Below are positions 1 through 10,377 of a DNA stretch of 35,155 nt, one piece after another. Source of the stretch: Deinococcus sp. GTDB taxonomy: Bacteria; Deinococcota; Deinococci; Deinococcales; Deinococcaceae. Made by a program: the position numbers and the translations under genes. Within the stretch, counting starts at the first letter, position 1, and every line of letters begins with the position of its first letter. The notes under the pieces are model-generated. The model searched no databases. It was given only the letters and a program-made list of their open reading frames with translations, and was not told the DNA's origin. The DNA lies in assembly GCF_018260405.1 (NCBI RefSeq), contig NZ_JAGLBG010000014.1, positions 1-35,155 on the forward strand, given 5' to 3'.

Positions 1-1
1 C

Positions 2-385
2 GAGCGCACGCTGCTGGAAACCGGCGGGCGGGGCAGTATGGTGCGTGACCTGCCGGGGGTGCTGGACGCCCGCACGCTGCTGCTGGCCCAGCAGGAGGTC
101 GATCAGGTGTATGTCGCCCCGGCGCTGCTCGATTACGTGCAGTTGCTGGCCCGCGCGACCCGTGAACACCCCGCGTTCCAGGTGGGCCTCAGCCCCCGCG
201 CCCTGCTGGCGCTGCTGGCGGCGAGCCGCGCCTGGGCTTTTCTGGCGGGCCGCCCGATGGTGACCCCGGAAGATGTGCAGGCCGTGTTTCCGTCGCTGGC
301 CGGGCACCGCCTGCCGCTGCGGGAGCCGGGCGGCGACGTGCACGCCGCCATCACGCGCCTGTTGCGAGACACCCCCATTCCGTGA
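2..385 (+). CDS. MoxR-type AAA+ ATPase, C-terminal part (5' end outside window)
   Basis: The reading frame is already open at the window edge, so only the last 127 or so residues are seen. They match the small helical lid domain at the end of MoxR-family AAA+ ATPases: a helix-rich stretch with VYVAPALLDYVQLLARATR, the family motif GLSPRALLALLAASRAWAFL, and the sensor-2 style VTPEDVQAVFPSLAGHRL. MoxR ATPases act as chaperone-like ATPases and are commonly encoded directly upstream of DUF58 and transglutaminase (TgpA-like) genes, which is the arrangement here. The stop codon TGA overlaps the GTG start of the next gene (GTGA), so the two are probably translationally coupled. Walker motifs lie outside the window. 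The family assignment is strong; the substrate is unknown. Confidence 0.85.
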   Translation, partial: ERTLLETGGRGSMVRDLPGVLDARTLLLAQQEVDQVYVAPALLDYVQLLARATREHPAFQVGLSPRALLALLAASRAWAFLAGRPMVTPEDVQAVFPSLAGHRLPLREPGGDVHAAITRLLRDTPIP

Positions 386-3351
386 GCCAGGCCATTTCTG
401 CTGATCTGGCCAAGCTGTCCCGCCGTCCGGCTGGTCGGCGCTCGCCCACGCTGCGCCCGACCAGACTGGGAACGGGCTTTCTGGGCCTGACCATGCTGAC
501 GCTGGTCGGCTGCATCAATTACGGCCTGAGCCTGGGCTACGGCCTCACCTTTTTGCTGGGCGGCGTGTGGATTGTGACCTCGGCGCAGGCGATACGGGCT
601 GCCCGGACACTGCGCCTCAGCTTGCTGCCCCCGCCGCAGGTGGTGGCTGGGCAGACGGCGGTGTTCAAGGCGCAGATCACCCAGGAAGGGGCGGGCAGTA
701 ACGTGCTTTTGTCGCTTCAGGCTGTGCAGAATGCAACCGGCACCCGTGCCGCCAGCTACGGGAAGATCAGGGCGCGGGTCGGGAGCGGGCAGACCGTAAC
801 GGTGCCGCTTCCCGTTACCGACCTGAGCCGTGGCCCGCTGCGACTAACGGGGGTGCAGCTGGTAGCACTCGATTCCTTCGGGTTCTGGCGGGCTGCCCTG
901 CCTGCCGGGGATGCTCCCGAGGTTCTGGTCTATCCGGCCCCCGAAACGGACGCGCCGCCGCCGCCGAATGTGCGGGCGGCGGGCACGGGCAACTCGGTGT
1001 ACCGCGTGTCCGGCAACGACGAATTCGCGGGCGTGCGGCCCTACCTGGCCGGAGACGCCCCACGCCTGATTTCCTGGAAACATGCGGCCCGCACCGGCAC
1101 CCTGATGACCCGCGAGTTCGATGCCCCGGCGGGGACGGCGCTGGCCCTCGACTGGGCGGCGACTGCTGGCCCCGGCGGCGGCCAAAGTGTAGAGGCCCGG
1201 CTTTCCCGCATGGCGGCCTGGGTCGCACAGGCGCGGGCGCTGGGGTTAACCTTTTCGTTTTCGCTGCCCGGCACAGTGCTGGCCCCTGGACAGGGCGACG
1301 CTCAGGCCCGCGCGGCCCTGAGCGCTCTGGCAACCTTTGCGCCGCTGCCTCTACCACCCGAAACGCCAAAAGCGCAGAAGTCCCCGGCGCGTGTACTGGC
1401 CTCCGCTCCACTCCAGTTCTCGCTGCTGGCCCTCGGGTTTGCCATAGTGCCCGGGGTTCTGCGGTATCCGGTCTGGGCCAGTGCGCTGATCGGCGGTCTA
1501 CTGATGTACCGCGCCCTGGAAGCCAGCCCAGCGCGGCAGCTGCGTCCCCTGCCCCCACTGGTGCTGGCGCCGCTGGCGCTGGCGGGTGGCCTGGGCCTGA
1601 ACGCGCAGTACGGCACGCTGCTCGGCCAGGACGCCGGAACCGCGATTCTGGCTGTGCTGCTGGCTCTCAAGGCTGCCGAAACGCGCAACGTGCGCGACGC
1701 CAAACTGCTCTCGCTGCTGGGGCTTTTCCTGACCAGCACCCATTATTTTCACAGCCAGGGGCCGCTGGTGGCGCTGCACAGCATTTTTGCCGCCGTCTTG
1801 CTGCTGGGGGCGCTGACTCGCTGGGTCAGCCCCGAGCCTGCCGCGCAGCCGCTGCTGGGCCGCGCTGGTCTGCGGGCTGCCGGGCGGATGCTGGGGCTCG
1901 CTGCTCCGCTGGCGCTGCTGCTGTTCGCCTTTTTTCCGCGTCCAGACGGCCCCCTGTGGCAACTGAAGCTGCAAAGTGGCAACCAGACCGGGCTGGCCGA
2001 CGAGATCAGCGCCGGGGAATTTAGCCATCTGGCCCAGAACAACGCCGTGGCGTTCCGCGCCGACTTTGCGGGCGGGCCGATTCCGCCGCCGGAACAGCGC
2101 TACTGGCGCGGCCCCGTCTATGAAAACTACAACGGCGTCAAGTGGACCCAACTCCGGACGCGCTTTGCCTCCCCCAGTGTGGACTTTGTGCCGGGCGCGG
2201 CGACCTACAGCTACGCCCTGACACTGGAGCCGACCAACAAGCCGTGGCTGCTGGCGCTGGATACTCCGACCAAATTGCCCGCCAACTCTATCTTGACCAC
2301 TGGATTTCAGGCGCTGACCTTCAAGCCTGCCAGTTTGCGGACCCGCTACGAGTTTCAGAGTCAGGCGGCGCAGCTTGGGCGCCGCGAGAGTGTCGAGCGC
2401 CTGAACTTTGACCTCTACCTGCCTGCGGGCCAGAGTCCACGGGCGCTGGCACTGGGCCAGAGCTGGAGCAACCTGCCTCCCGAAAAGCGGGTGCAGGCCG
2501 GACTGGACTACGTTGCCAGTCACGGCTTTACCTATACCCTCGACCCGCCGGGCCTGGCGGAACAAGACCGCGTAGACCATTTCCTGTTCGAGTCTAAAAG
2601 AGGCTTCTGCGAGCATTATTCCAGCGCCTTTGGCTTTCTGATGCGGGCGGCGGGCGTGCCTACCCGCATCGTCGGCGGCTATCAGGGCGGCGAACTGAAC
2701 CCCGACGGCAACTACCTGATCGTGCGCCAGCAGGACGCCCACGCCTGGAACGAGGTGTGGTTGCAGGGCCAGGGCTGGGTGCGCGTGGACCCGACGGCGG
2801 TGGTGGCCCCCGCCCGCATCAAGACCAACCTGAGCACGGCGCTCAGTGCCCCACACGCGGCCACCCCCCGGCCACAGACTTCGCTTGATCAGGTACGGCT
2901 GCGAATCGATTCCTTTCAGAACAGCTGGAACAACTGGGTGGTCAGTTACAACGGAGATCAGCAGCGCAGTCTGCTTTCGCGCCTGGGTATCAGCGGCGTT
3001 GGCTCCGCGCCCTACATGCTGGCGCTGTTCGCGTTGGTGGCGCTGCTGCTGTGGCCCGCGCTGCTGCTGGTGCGCCGCGCCGCCCGGCCCCGTGACCCCG
3101 CGCTGGCCGCGCTGCACGACCTGGGCGAACGCCTGGGCCTGCCGCGCGAACCGGGCGAGACCGTAACCGCCTTTACGCGCCGCGCCGGTGAGGCTTACCC
3201 CGCCCAGACGGACACCTTGCAGGAGATCGCCAGGCTGTTCAACGAACTGCGCTACTCGTCCCAGGGAGCGGGCGCCGCATCACCGGGTACCACGGCATCA
3301 GCCACCCTGCGTGAACTGCGCGAAAAGGTGCGGCAGGTGCGGCGCGGGTAA
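382..3351 (+). CDS. Fused DUF58 - TgpA-like transglutaminase membrane protein
   Basis: A 989-aa protein that joins two domains usually encoded by neighbouring genes. Residues about 30-72 hold two membrane segments. Residues about 80-325 are a DUF58 region with the family motif around 219-237 (RPYLAGDAP.LISWKHAAR). The DxSxS-type VWA metal site expected in DUF58 is degraded (LALDWAATAG). Residues about 345-525 are several membrane helices of the TgpA N-terminal type. Residues about 700-810 are a transglutaminase core with a full Cys-His-Asp triad: Cys743 (GFCEHYSS), His787 (DAHAWNEVW) and Asp803 (VDPT). A last helix near 876-895 precedes a DUF4129-like tail with LFNELRYSSQ near 951. The GTG start overlaps the preceding stop. 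The likely role is an envelope enzyme with a MoxR partner; the substrate is unknown. Confidence 0.85.
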   Translation: MSQAISADLAKLSRRPAGRRSPTLRPTRLGTGFLGLTMLTLVGCINYGLSLGYGLTFLLGGVWIVTSAQAIRAARTLRLSLLPPPQVVAGQTAVFKAQITQEGAGSNVLLSLQAVQNATGTRAASYGKIRARVGSGQTVTVPLPVTDLSRGPLRLTGVQLVALDSFGFWRAALPAGDAPEVLVYPAPETDAPPPPNVRAAGTGNSVYRVSGNDEFAGVRPYLAGDAPRLISWKHAARTGTLMTREFDAPAGTALALDWAATAGPGGGQSVEARLSRMAAWVAQARALGLTFSFSLPGTVLAPGQGDAQARAALSALATFAPLPLPPETPKAQKSPARVLASAPLQFSLLALGFAIVPGVLRYPVWASALIGGLLMYRALEASPARQLRPLPPLVLAPLALAGGLGLNAQYGTLLGQDAGTAILAVLLALKAAETRNVRDAKLLSLLGLFLTSTHYFHSQGPLVALHSIFAAVLLLGALTRWVSPEPAAQPLLGRAGLRAAGRMLGLAAPLALLLFAFFPRPDGPLWQLKLQSGNQTGLADEISAGEFSHLAQNNAVAFRADFAGGPIPPPEQRYWRGPVYENYNGVKWTQLRTRFASPSVDFVPGAATYSYALTLEPTNKPWLLALDTPTKLPANSILTTGFQALTFKPASLRTRYEFQSQAAQLGRRESVERLNFDLYLPAGQSPRALALGQSWSNLPPEKRVQAGLDYVASHGFTYTLDPPGLAEQDRVDHFLFESKRGFCEHYSSAFGFLMRAAGVPTRIVGGYQGGELNPDGNYLIVRQQDAHAWNEVWLQGQGWVRVDPTAVVAPARIKTNLSTALSAPHAATPRPQTSLDQVRLRIDSFQNSWNNWVVSYNGDQQRSLLSRLGISGVGSAPYMLALFALVALLLWPALLLVRRAARPRDPALAALHDLGERLGLPREPGETVTAFTRRAGEAYPAQTDTLQEIARLFNELRYSSQGAGAASPGTTASATLRELREKVRQVRRG

Positions 3352-3369
3352 CGCAGACGGCAGTGCAGT

Positions 3370-3495
3370 CTGTTCCGTTAACATCCCGCCCAGGGCACGG
3401 GGTGGCCAATCTCACCGCACCCCGTCTGGCTCCTGCTCGTCAGGCTGCGCCTCTAGCCCGAGTGGAATAAGGCGGAATTGAGCGGAGTCCGTATA
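3370..3495 (+). repeat. Degenerate intergenic repeat, copy A
   Basis: This stretch fills most of the 226-bp gap before the M16 peptidase gene. It shares blocks with 6529-6658 and 21391-21702: a CTGTTYCRTT opening, a hairpin, the word GGCTCCTGCTCG, and a terminus AATTGAGCGGAGTCCGTATA. The hairpin here is ACGGGGT (3397-3403) paired with ACCCCGT (3419-3425). The other copies keep a hairpin at the same place with different stem bases. No ORF is supported here. Confidence 0.5.
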
Positions 3496-3564
3496 GGCCC
3501 AGACGCCGGAACACCGGCCCGCCTCCTTTGGGGTTTTGGACGGTATTTTTGCGCGGCGCGGCGC

Positions 3565-3570
3565 TATTCT
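3565..3570 (+). promoter_or_regulatory. -10 box for a probable leaderless mRNA (M16 peptidase)
   Basis: TATTCT lies 7 nt upstream of the ATG at 3578, and there is no Shine-Dalgarno sequence. The spacing would place transcription start at or next to the start codon. No convincing -35 box is seen. Confidence 0.5.
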
Positions 3571-3577
3571 GGTCGTT

Positions 3578-6523
<2,946 letters not shown>

Positions 6524-6528
6524 TGCGG

Positions 6529-6658
6529 AGTGTCGTTTTGTTTCGTTGACCACCCGCAAGGACGCCGGGCTGCCCACTCCACGCCCGGAACCCGTATCTT
6601 TTCTCGCATCCGCCCGGCTTGAATCCAGAACGGCCCGGTTCCATCGGTAGTTCGTATA
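6529..6658 (+). repeat. Degenerate intergenic repeat, copy B
   Basis: Copy B has two halves. The first half (6529-6588) matches the opening of the repeat at 21391 (CACCCGCAAG, CGCCGGG, CCACTCCAC) and holds a hairpin CCGGGC (6565-6570)/GCCCGG (6583-6588). The second half (6589-6658), from AACCCGTATCTTTTC to TTCGTATA, appears in inverted orientation at 21544-21619. It also appears, split by a MITE, around 20322-20435. The rest of the gap before rlmH contains a bulged hairpin at 6698-6723 (CCGGG-AAG/CTT-CCCGG) without a T-run. Confidence 0.55.
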
Positions 6659-6731
6659 AGACCGTAGTGGCCGCTTAAAATCTGTTCCAGGCGGGTGCCG
6701 GGCAAGTTATTGATGCTTCCCGGAGACCCGG

Positions 6732-7172
6732 TTACCCCCGGTGATACGGTTCTCCCGCGCTGATCGTCGCGGCCCGGTACAGTGCCTCGATCATGACCAG
6801 CATGGCGAGGTCGTGGGGCAGGGTCAGCTGACCCAGGCTCCAGAGCAGCTGGGCCTGATCCCTCAGCCTGTCGGTATGTCCGTCCGGGCCGCCGATAGCA
6901 AAGGCCAATTCACCAGTTCCAGCGAGCGCCTGGGCGTCCACATACGCGCTCAGGCCCTCGCTAGAAAACTGCTGGCCGCGCGGATCAAGCAAAATCAGGG
7001 GGGTGCGCCCGGCGGCTTTGGCAATGGCCTCGCTCTCGGCGGCCTGCGTTTTGCCCGCTACCCGGCTTACCTGCACCTTGTGGTAACGCCGCAGCCTTTT
7101 TTCGTATTCGTCCCAGCCGCTGCGGGCGTAGGCCAGCTTGGGTTCTCCGACAGTCAACAGGTGCAGGCGCAT
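6732..7172 (-). CDS. rlmH: 23S rRNA (pseudouridine1915-N3)-methyltransferase RlmH
   Basis: A 146-aa SPOUT-class methyltransferase, close to the usual 150 or so residues. The N-terminus MRLHLLTVGEPKLAY and the C-terminal knot region (FAIGGPDGHTDRLR, then LPHDLAMLVMIEALYRA and the final EPYHRG) are diagnostic. RlmH methylates pseudouridine 1915 in helix 69 of 23S rRNA on assembled 70S ribosomes, using S-adenosylmethionine. The gene stands alone on the minus strand between two plus-strand genes. A TAGCAT -10 box lies 6 nt before the ATG, so the mRNA is probably leaderless. Confidence 0.96.
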   Translation of the reverse strand: MRLHLLTVGEPKLAYARSGWDEYEKRLRRYHKVQVSRVAGKTQAAESEAIAKAAGRTPLILLDPRGQQFSSEGLSAYVDAQALAGTGELAFAIGGPDGHTDRLRDQAQLLWSLGQLTLPHDLAMLVMIEALYRAATISAGEPYHRG

Positions 7173-7178
7173 AGTCCA

Positions 7179-7184
7179 ATGCTA
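7179..7184 (-). promoter_or_regulatory. -10 box for a probable leaderless rlmH mRNA
   Basis: TAGCAT on the minus strand is separated from the rlmH ATG by 6 nt, and no Shine-Dalgarno sequence is present. The -35 region is not recognisable. Confidence 0.5.
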
Positions 7185-7251
7185 GCGGTGCGGGCGCTCT
7201 GGCTGACGTGCCCGCCCGTGGCCCATACCTGTGTGGCCCGGCCCGATGCTC

Positions 7252-7257
7252 TAAACT
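7252..7257 (+). promoter_or_regulatory. -10 box upstream of a 9-codon micro-ORF
   Basis: TAAACT is followed by 7 nt and then ATG at 7265. This is the same geometry as the other leaderless starts in the window. No good -35 box is seen. Confidence 0.45.
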
Positions 7258-7264
7258 GCGACCC

Positions 7265-7294
7265 ATGTGCAGATCAGTTGAGGGCCAGCAGTGA
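7265..7294 (+). CDS. Leaderless micro-ORF (9 codons) coupled to the next gene
   Basis: The ATG 7 nt after a TAAACT box opens a frame for MCRSVEGQQ. Its stop TGA (7292-7294) overlaps the GTG start (7291-7293) of the membrane protein gene. A Shine-Dalgarno-like GAGGG (7280-7284) for that GTG lies inside the micro-ORF. This suggests leaderless translation of the short frame followed by re-initiation. It is an inference from geometry; the peptide resembles nothing I recognise. Confidence 0.35.
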   Translation: MCRSVEGQQ

Positions 7295-7719
7295 ATTACG
7301 CGGCGACCCTGACCATCATGGTCGTGCTGGCTTTCTGCTTTCCGATTTCGGTGCGGCTGGCGGCGCAGCTCGGTATGCCTGAAGGCTTTGTCACGACGCT
7401 GCTGGTGGCACTGGTCATCTTCTCGCTGGCGGCCTATCTGGTACGCTGGCAGGTGGGGCGGCACTCGGTTTTGCTTGAGCGCTTGGCCCAGGCTAGGGCG
7501 CAGATCGCCGCCGACCCCGAAAATCCCCGGGCGTATTTTGTGCGTGGCGAGCATCTGGGCAAACTGCTCCTGCGCCTTGATCGCCGCCGCGAAGCCGCCG
7601 AGGTGATCGACCGTTACTCACGTCTGGGCGGGGCTAGAGAGTCTGAAATCGTGGCGCTGCGTGAAGCGCTGGGGTCTGCTGAGCGCCGCAGGAGGCGGGC
7701 CGAGCACCGTGAAGCCTGA
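7291..7719 (+). CDS. Small membrane protein with a TPR-like cytoplasmic tail
   Basis: A 142-aa protein of unknown function. Residues about 5-25 and 32-52 form two hydrophobic helices. The tail (about residues 60-125) has a TPR-like helical repeat (DPENPRAYFVRGEHLGKLL, then LDRRREAAEVIDRYSRLGG), and it ends in an arginine-rich helix (ERRRRRAEHREA). The GTG start has GAGGG six nt upstream and overlaps the stop of a 9-codon micro-ORF. The tail may recruit a partner to the membrane; that is inference only. The next gene follows after a 117-bp gap with its own promoter. Confidence 0.7.
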   Translation: MNYAATLTIMVVLAFCFPISVRLAAQLGMPEGFVTTLLVALVIFSLAAYLVRWQVGRHSVLLERLAQARAQIAADPENPRAYFVRGEHLGKLLLRLDRRREAAEVIDRYSRLGGARESEIVALREALGSAERRRRRAEHREA

Positions 7720-7760
7720 AGTTCTGCCTGCCCGAGTGCGCGGCAAACGTCGCCCGTGTC

Positions 7761-7789
7761 ATGACAACCTGCCCAAAAACGGTCAAAAT
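7761..7789 (+). promoter_or_regulatory. Sigma-70-like promoter of the DUF104-like/rsmI operon
   Basis: ATGACA (7761-7766) and CAAAAT (7784-7789) are separated by exactly 17 nt, giving matches of 5/6 and 4/6 to the consensus. Transcription would start close to the ATG at 7799, which opens a 13-codon micro-ORF. Confidence 0.5.
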
Positions 7790-7798
7790 GGAACCAGC

Positions 7799-7840
7799 AT
7801 GACCCGACCAAGCGCGGCACAGTTCAGGAGAGAGCCATGA
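7799..7840 (+). CDS. Micro-ORF (13 codons) coupled to the DUF104-like gene
   Basis: The frame encodes MTRPSAAQFRREP. Its stop TGA (7838-7840) overlaps the ATG (7837) of the next gene as ATGA. The AGGAGAG ribosome-binding site of that gene (7826-7832) lies within the micro-ORF. The -10 box ends 9 nt before its ATG. This is the same layout as at 7265-7294. Confidence 0.3.
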   Translation: MTRPSAAQFRREP

Positions 7841-8047
7841 GGGCTTATAAGGGCATTGTCGAAAACGGTGTTGTAATGGTCATCGGGGCGCGGCTGCCCG
7901 AGGGCACGGTGGTTACAGTCACGGTGGGTGAAACCGAACTGCTGCGGGCCAGAATTACCAACGCCATCAAGGATTCCTCGCGCAAGGTCAAGGTCAGGGT
8001 CAAGCCCAATCCTGGTCTGGTGCTTGAAGCGCAGTTGCCCCCGCAGC

Positions 8048-8055
<8 letters not shown>
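7837..8055 (+). CDS. Small DUF104 (AF2212)-like protein
   Basis: A 72-aa protein. The first half, with AYKGIVENGVV and ARLPEGTVVTVTV, resembles the DUF104/AF2212-like beta-barrel fold, which is often annotated as an antitoxin family. The C-terminal half is basic (KDSSRKVKVRVK). A strong Shine-Dalgarno sequence AGGAGAG lies at 7826-7832. No toxin gene such as a PIN-domain nuclease is adjacent; the 3' end instead overlaps rsmI by 8 bp. The protein is therefore either an orphan antitoxin-like protein or a nucleic-acid-binding partner unrelated to toxin-antitoxin systems. The family call is tentative. Confidence 0.65.
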
Positions 8056-8890
<835 letters not shown>

Positions 8891-8930
8891 CCTGCCCTTG
8901 CTACTCCTTGTGCTTACTGGCGCGTCTATT

Positions 8931-8956
8931 CACCTAGCCTCACCTAGCCACCTAGC
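8931..8956 (+). repeat. Three short repeats CACCTAGC upstream of pfkA
   Basis: The octamer CACCTAGC occurs at 8931-8938, 8941-8948 and 8949-8956 within the 105-bp rsmI-pfkA gap. It could be a protein-binding array or chance. The pfkA ribosome-binding site GAGG (8984-8987) lies downstream. Confidence 0.4.
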
Positions 8957-8995
8957 GGCGCGGCCTGTTGCCCCAAGTTCCCCGAGGTCTTTTTC

Positions 8996-10000
8996 ATGAT
9001 TGAATTGAATACCAGCCATCCTAATCCAGCCGGAATCAAGCGAATCGCCGTTTTGACCAGTGGGGGAGACGCGCCCGGCATGAACGCCGCCATCCGCGCT
9101 GTTGTCCGTACCGGAGTGCAGCAGGGCATCGAAGTCGTGGGGGTGCGCCGGGGTTTTTCGGGGCTGCACCGTGGAGAACTCGCGGTGCTCGGGCCGCGTG
9201 ACGTTGCCAATACCATTCAGCGCGGCGGCACCATCTTGCTCACTGCCCGCAGCCGCACCTGGCGCTCTGCCGAGGGCCGGGCGAAAGGGGCGCAGGTGCT
9301 GCGCGACTGGCAGGTCGACGGTCTGGTGGTTATCGGCGGGGACGGCAGCTTTCATGGGGCGCACTTTCTTCAGGAAGAACATGGTATTCCGGTCGTCGGC
9401 GTGCCGGGCACCATCGACAACGACCTATACGGCACCGACCATACCATCGGCTACTTCACGGCGGTCGAAACCGCGCTCGACGCCGTCGATAAACTGCGTG
9501 ACACCGGGGCCAGCCATGAGCGCATCTTCGTGATCGAGGTTATGGGACGCCACGCCGGGCATATTGCGCTCGACGTGGCCGTGGCCGGGGGAGCCGAGGA
9601 AGTCTTTATTCCCGAGGACGACAAACCGGTCGACGGCGTCGTGCAGATCGTTAAAGAAAGCAGGGCAAAGGGCAAACTTGCCAGCATCGTTATCGTTGCC
9701 GAGGGGTACAAGGGCGGCGCACAGGCCGTCGGTGACGCGATTCAGGCAGGCACGGGTATGGAAACTCGCGTCAGTATCCTGGGGCACATTCAGCGCGGCG
9801 GTTCGCCCGTATCTAGTGACCGCATTCTCGCCAGCCGCCTCGGTGAAGCCGCCGTGCACGCCTTGATGGACGGGCGCAAGGGCGTCATGGTCGGGCGCAC
9901 GGGCCAGGGCCTGACCTACACTCCGCTGCACGAAACCTGGGAAAAGCGCAAAGACGTGAGCCTTGATCTGTACCGCTGCGCCAAGTGCCTGAGCGTCTGA
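8996..10000 (+). CDS. pfkA: ATP-dependent 6-phosphofructokinase
   Basis: A 334-aa group A phosphofructokinase. Signature segments are LTSGGDAPGMNAAIRAVVR (substrate/ATP loop), VVIGGDGSFHGAHFL (ATP-binding GGDGS), the catalytic PGTIDND with the proton-acceptor Asp at 141, VMGRHAGHIAL (fructose-6-phosphate binding) and GHIQRGGSP. It phosphorylates fructose 6-phosphate to the 1,6-bisphosphate in glycolysis. The ATG at 8996 has GAGG 8 nt upstream. The protein is slightly longer than the E. coli enzyme because of about 14 extra N-terminal residues. No intrinsic terminator follows directly; the MITE hairpin at 10244-10278 could serve as one. Confidence 0.96.
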   Translation: MIELNTSHPNPAGIKRIAVLTSGGDAPGMNAAIRAVVRTGVQQGIEVVGVRRGFSGLHRGELAVLGPRDVANTIQRGGTILLTARSRTWRSAEGRAKGAQVLRDWQVDGLVVIGGDGSFHGAHFLQEEHGIPVVGVPGTIDNDLYGTDHTIGYFTAVETALDAVDKLRDTGASHERIFVIEVMGRHAGHIALDVAVAGGAEEVFIPEDDKPVDGVVQIVKESRAKGKLASIVIVAEGYKGGAQAVGDAIQAGTGMETRVSILGHIQRGGSPVSSDRILASRLGEAAVHALMDGRKGVMVGRTGQGLTYTPLHETWEKRKDVSLDLYRCAKCLSV

Positions 10001-10135
10001 ACGCGGCTTGCCCTGCTGATTGGTGACGGAGCTAGTGGATGACAAGATAAGCGTGGCTACCTTTCCTGCTCACCTCTTGTACAACAGGGAGGAAGCGGAA
10101 GCCGTGTTCTGGCGGGTTCAGATGCTGGCCGCAAA

Positions 10136-10303
10136 GGTGCGGCCTGTAATTAGAGCAGTTCTCCGAATGATGGGCACGTCGGAAAAACACCGCCGCCCCC
10201 TTCATTCTACGTCCTGCTCTTTCTTTTTCACTCGTTTCACTCGGCAAAAAGATGGTCAAAAGAGCACCATCTTTTTGCAAAATGCTCTAGGTGCTGCCTG
10301 TAA
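10136..10303. repeat. 14-bp imperfect direct repeats flanking MITE copy 1
   Basis: GGTGCGGCCTGTAA (10136-10149) and GGTGCTGCCTGTAA (10290-10303) match at 13 of 14 positions and sit immediately outside the element at 10151-10289. They could be a target-site duplication. The rest of the 377-bp pfkA-aspC gap holds no gene I can support. Confidence 0.55.
10151..10289 (+). mobile_element. MITE-like element type 1, copy 1 (carries a hairpin/terminator)
   Basis: The 139-bp element begins TAGAGCA and ends TGCTCTA (7-bp terminal inverted repeats). It matches 21738-21876 at all but 5 positions apart from one inverted block. It encodes no transposase. Near its right end a perfect 13-bp inverted repeat (GCAAAAAGATGGT at 10244-10256, ACCATCTTTTTGC at 10266-10278) encloses the 9-nt loop CAAAAGAGC. 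The A-run and T-run on the two arms make the hairpin look like a bidirectional intrinsic terminator, placed here between pfkA and aspC. Confidence 0.8.
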
Positions 10304-10365
10304 AGTGGCCAACCCACAAGCCGACGTTCTCTACACTTCTATTCTGCCCATTGCCGGAACAGGGC

Positions 10366-10371
10366 TAGGCT
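10366..10371 (+). promoter_or_regulatory. -10 box for a probable leaderless aminotransferase mRNA
   Basis: TAGGCT is 6 nt before the ATG at 10378. The only purine-rich sequence (GAGGA) is too close to the ATG to act as a ribosome-binding site. Confidence 0.45.
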
Positions 10372-10377
10372 GAGGAC

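Noticed and set aside
1498..3117. A 539-aa open frame on the minus strand inside the DUF58-transglutaminase gene
   Set aside because: It lies wholly antisense to a gene with clear motifs, is rich in Gln/Arg/Gly as expected from a GC-rich shadow frame, and has no recognisable domain.
6698..6723. Intrinsic terminator for rlmH
   Set aside because: A bulged 8-bp hairpin is present, but no T-run follows on either strand.
10020..10373. A 117-aa frame between pfkA and aspC
   Set aside because: Half of it is the MITE sequence, whose translation recurs at 21667-21888. It has no homology I recognise and lacks a ribosome-binding site.
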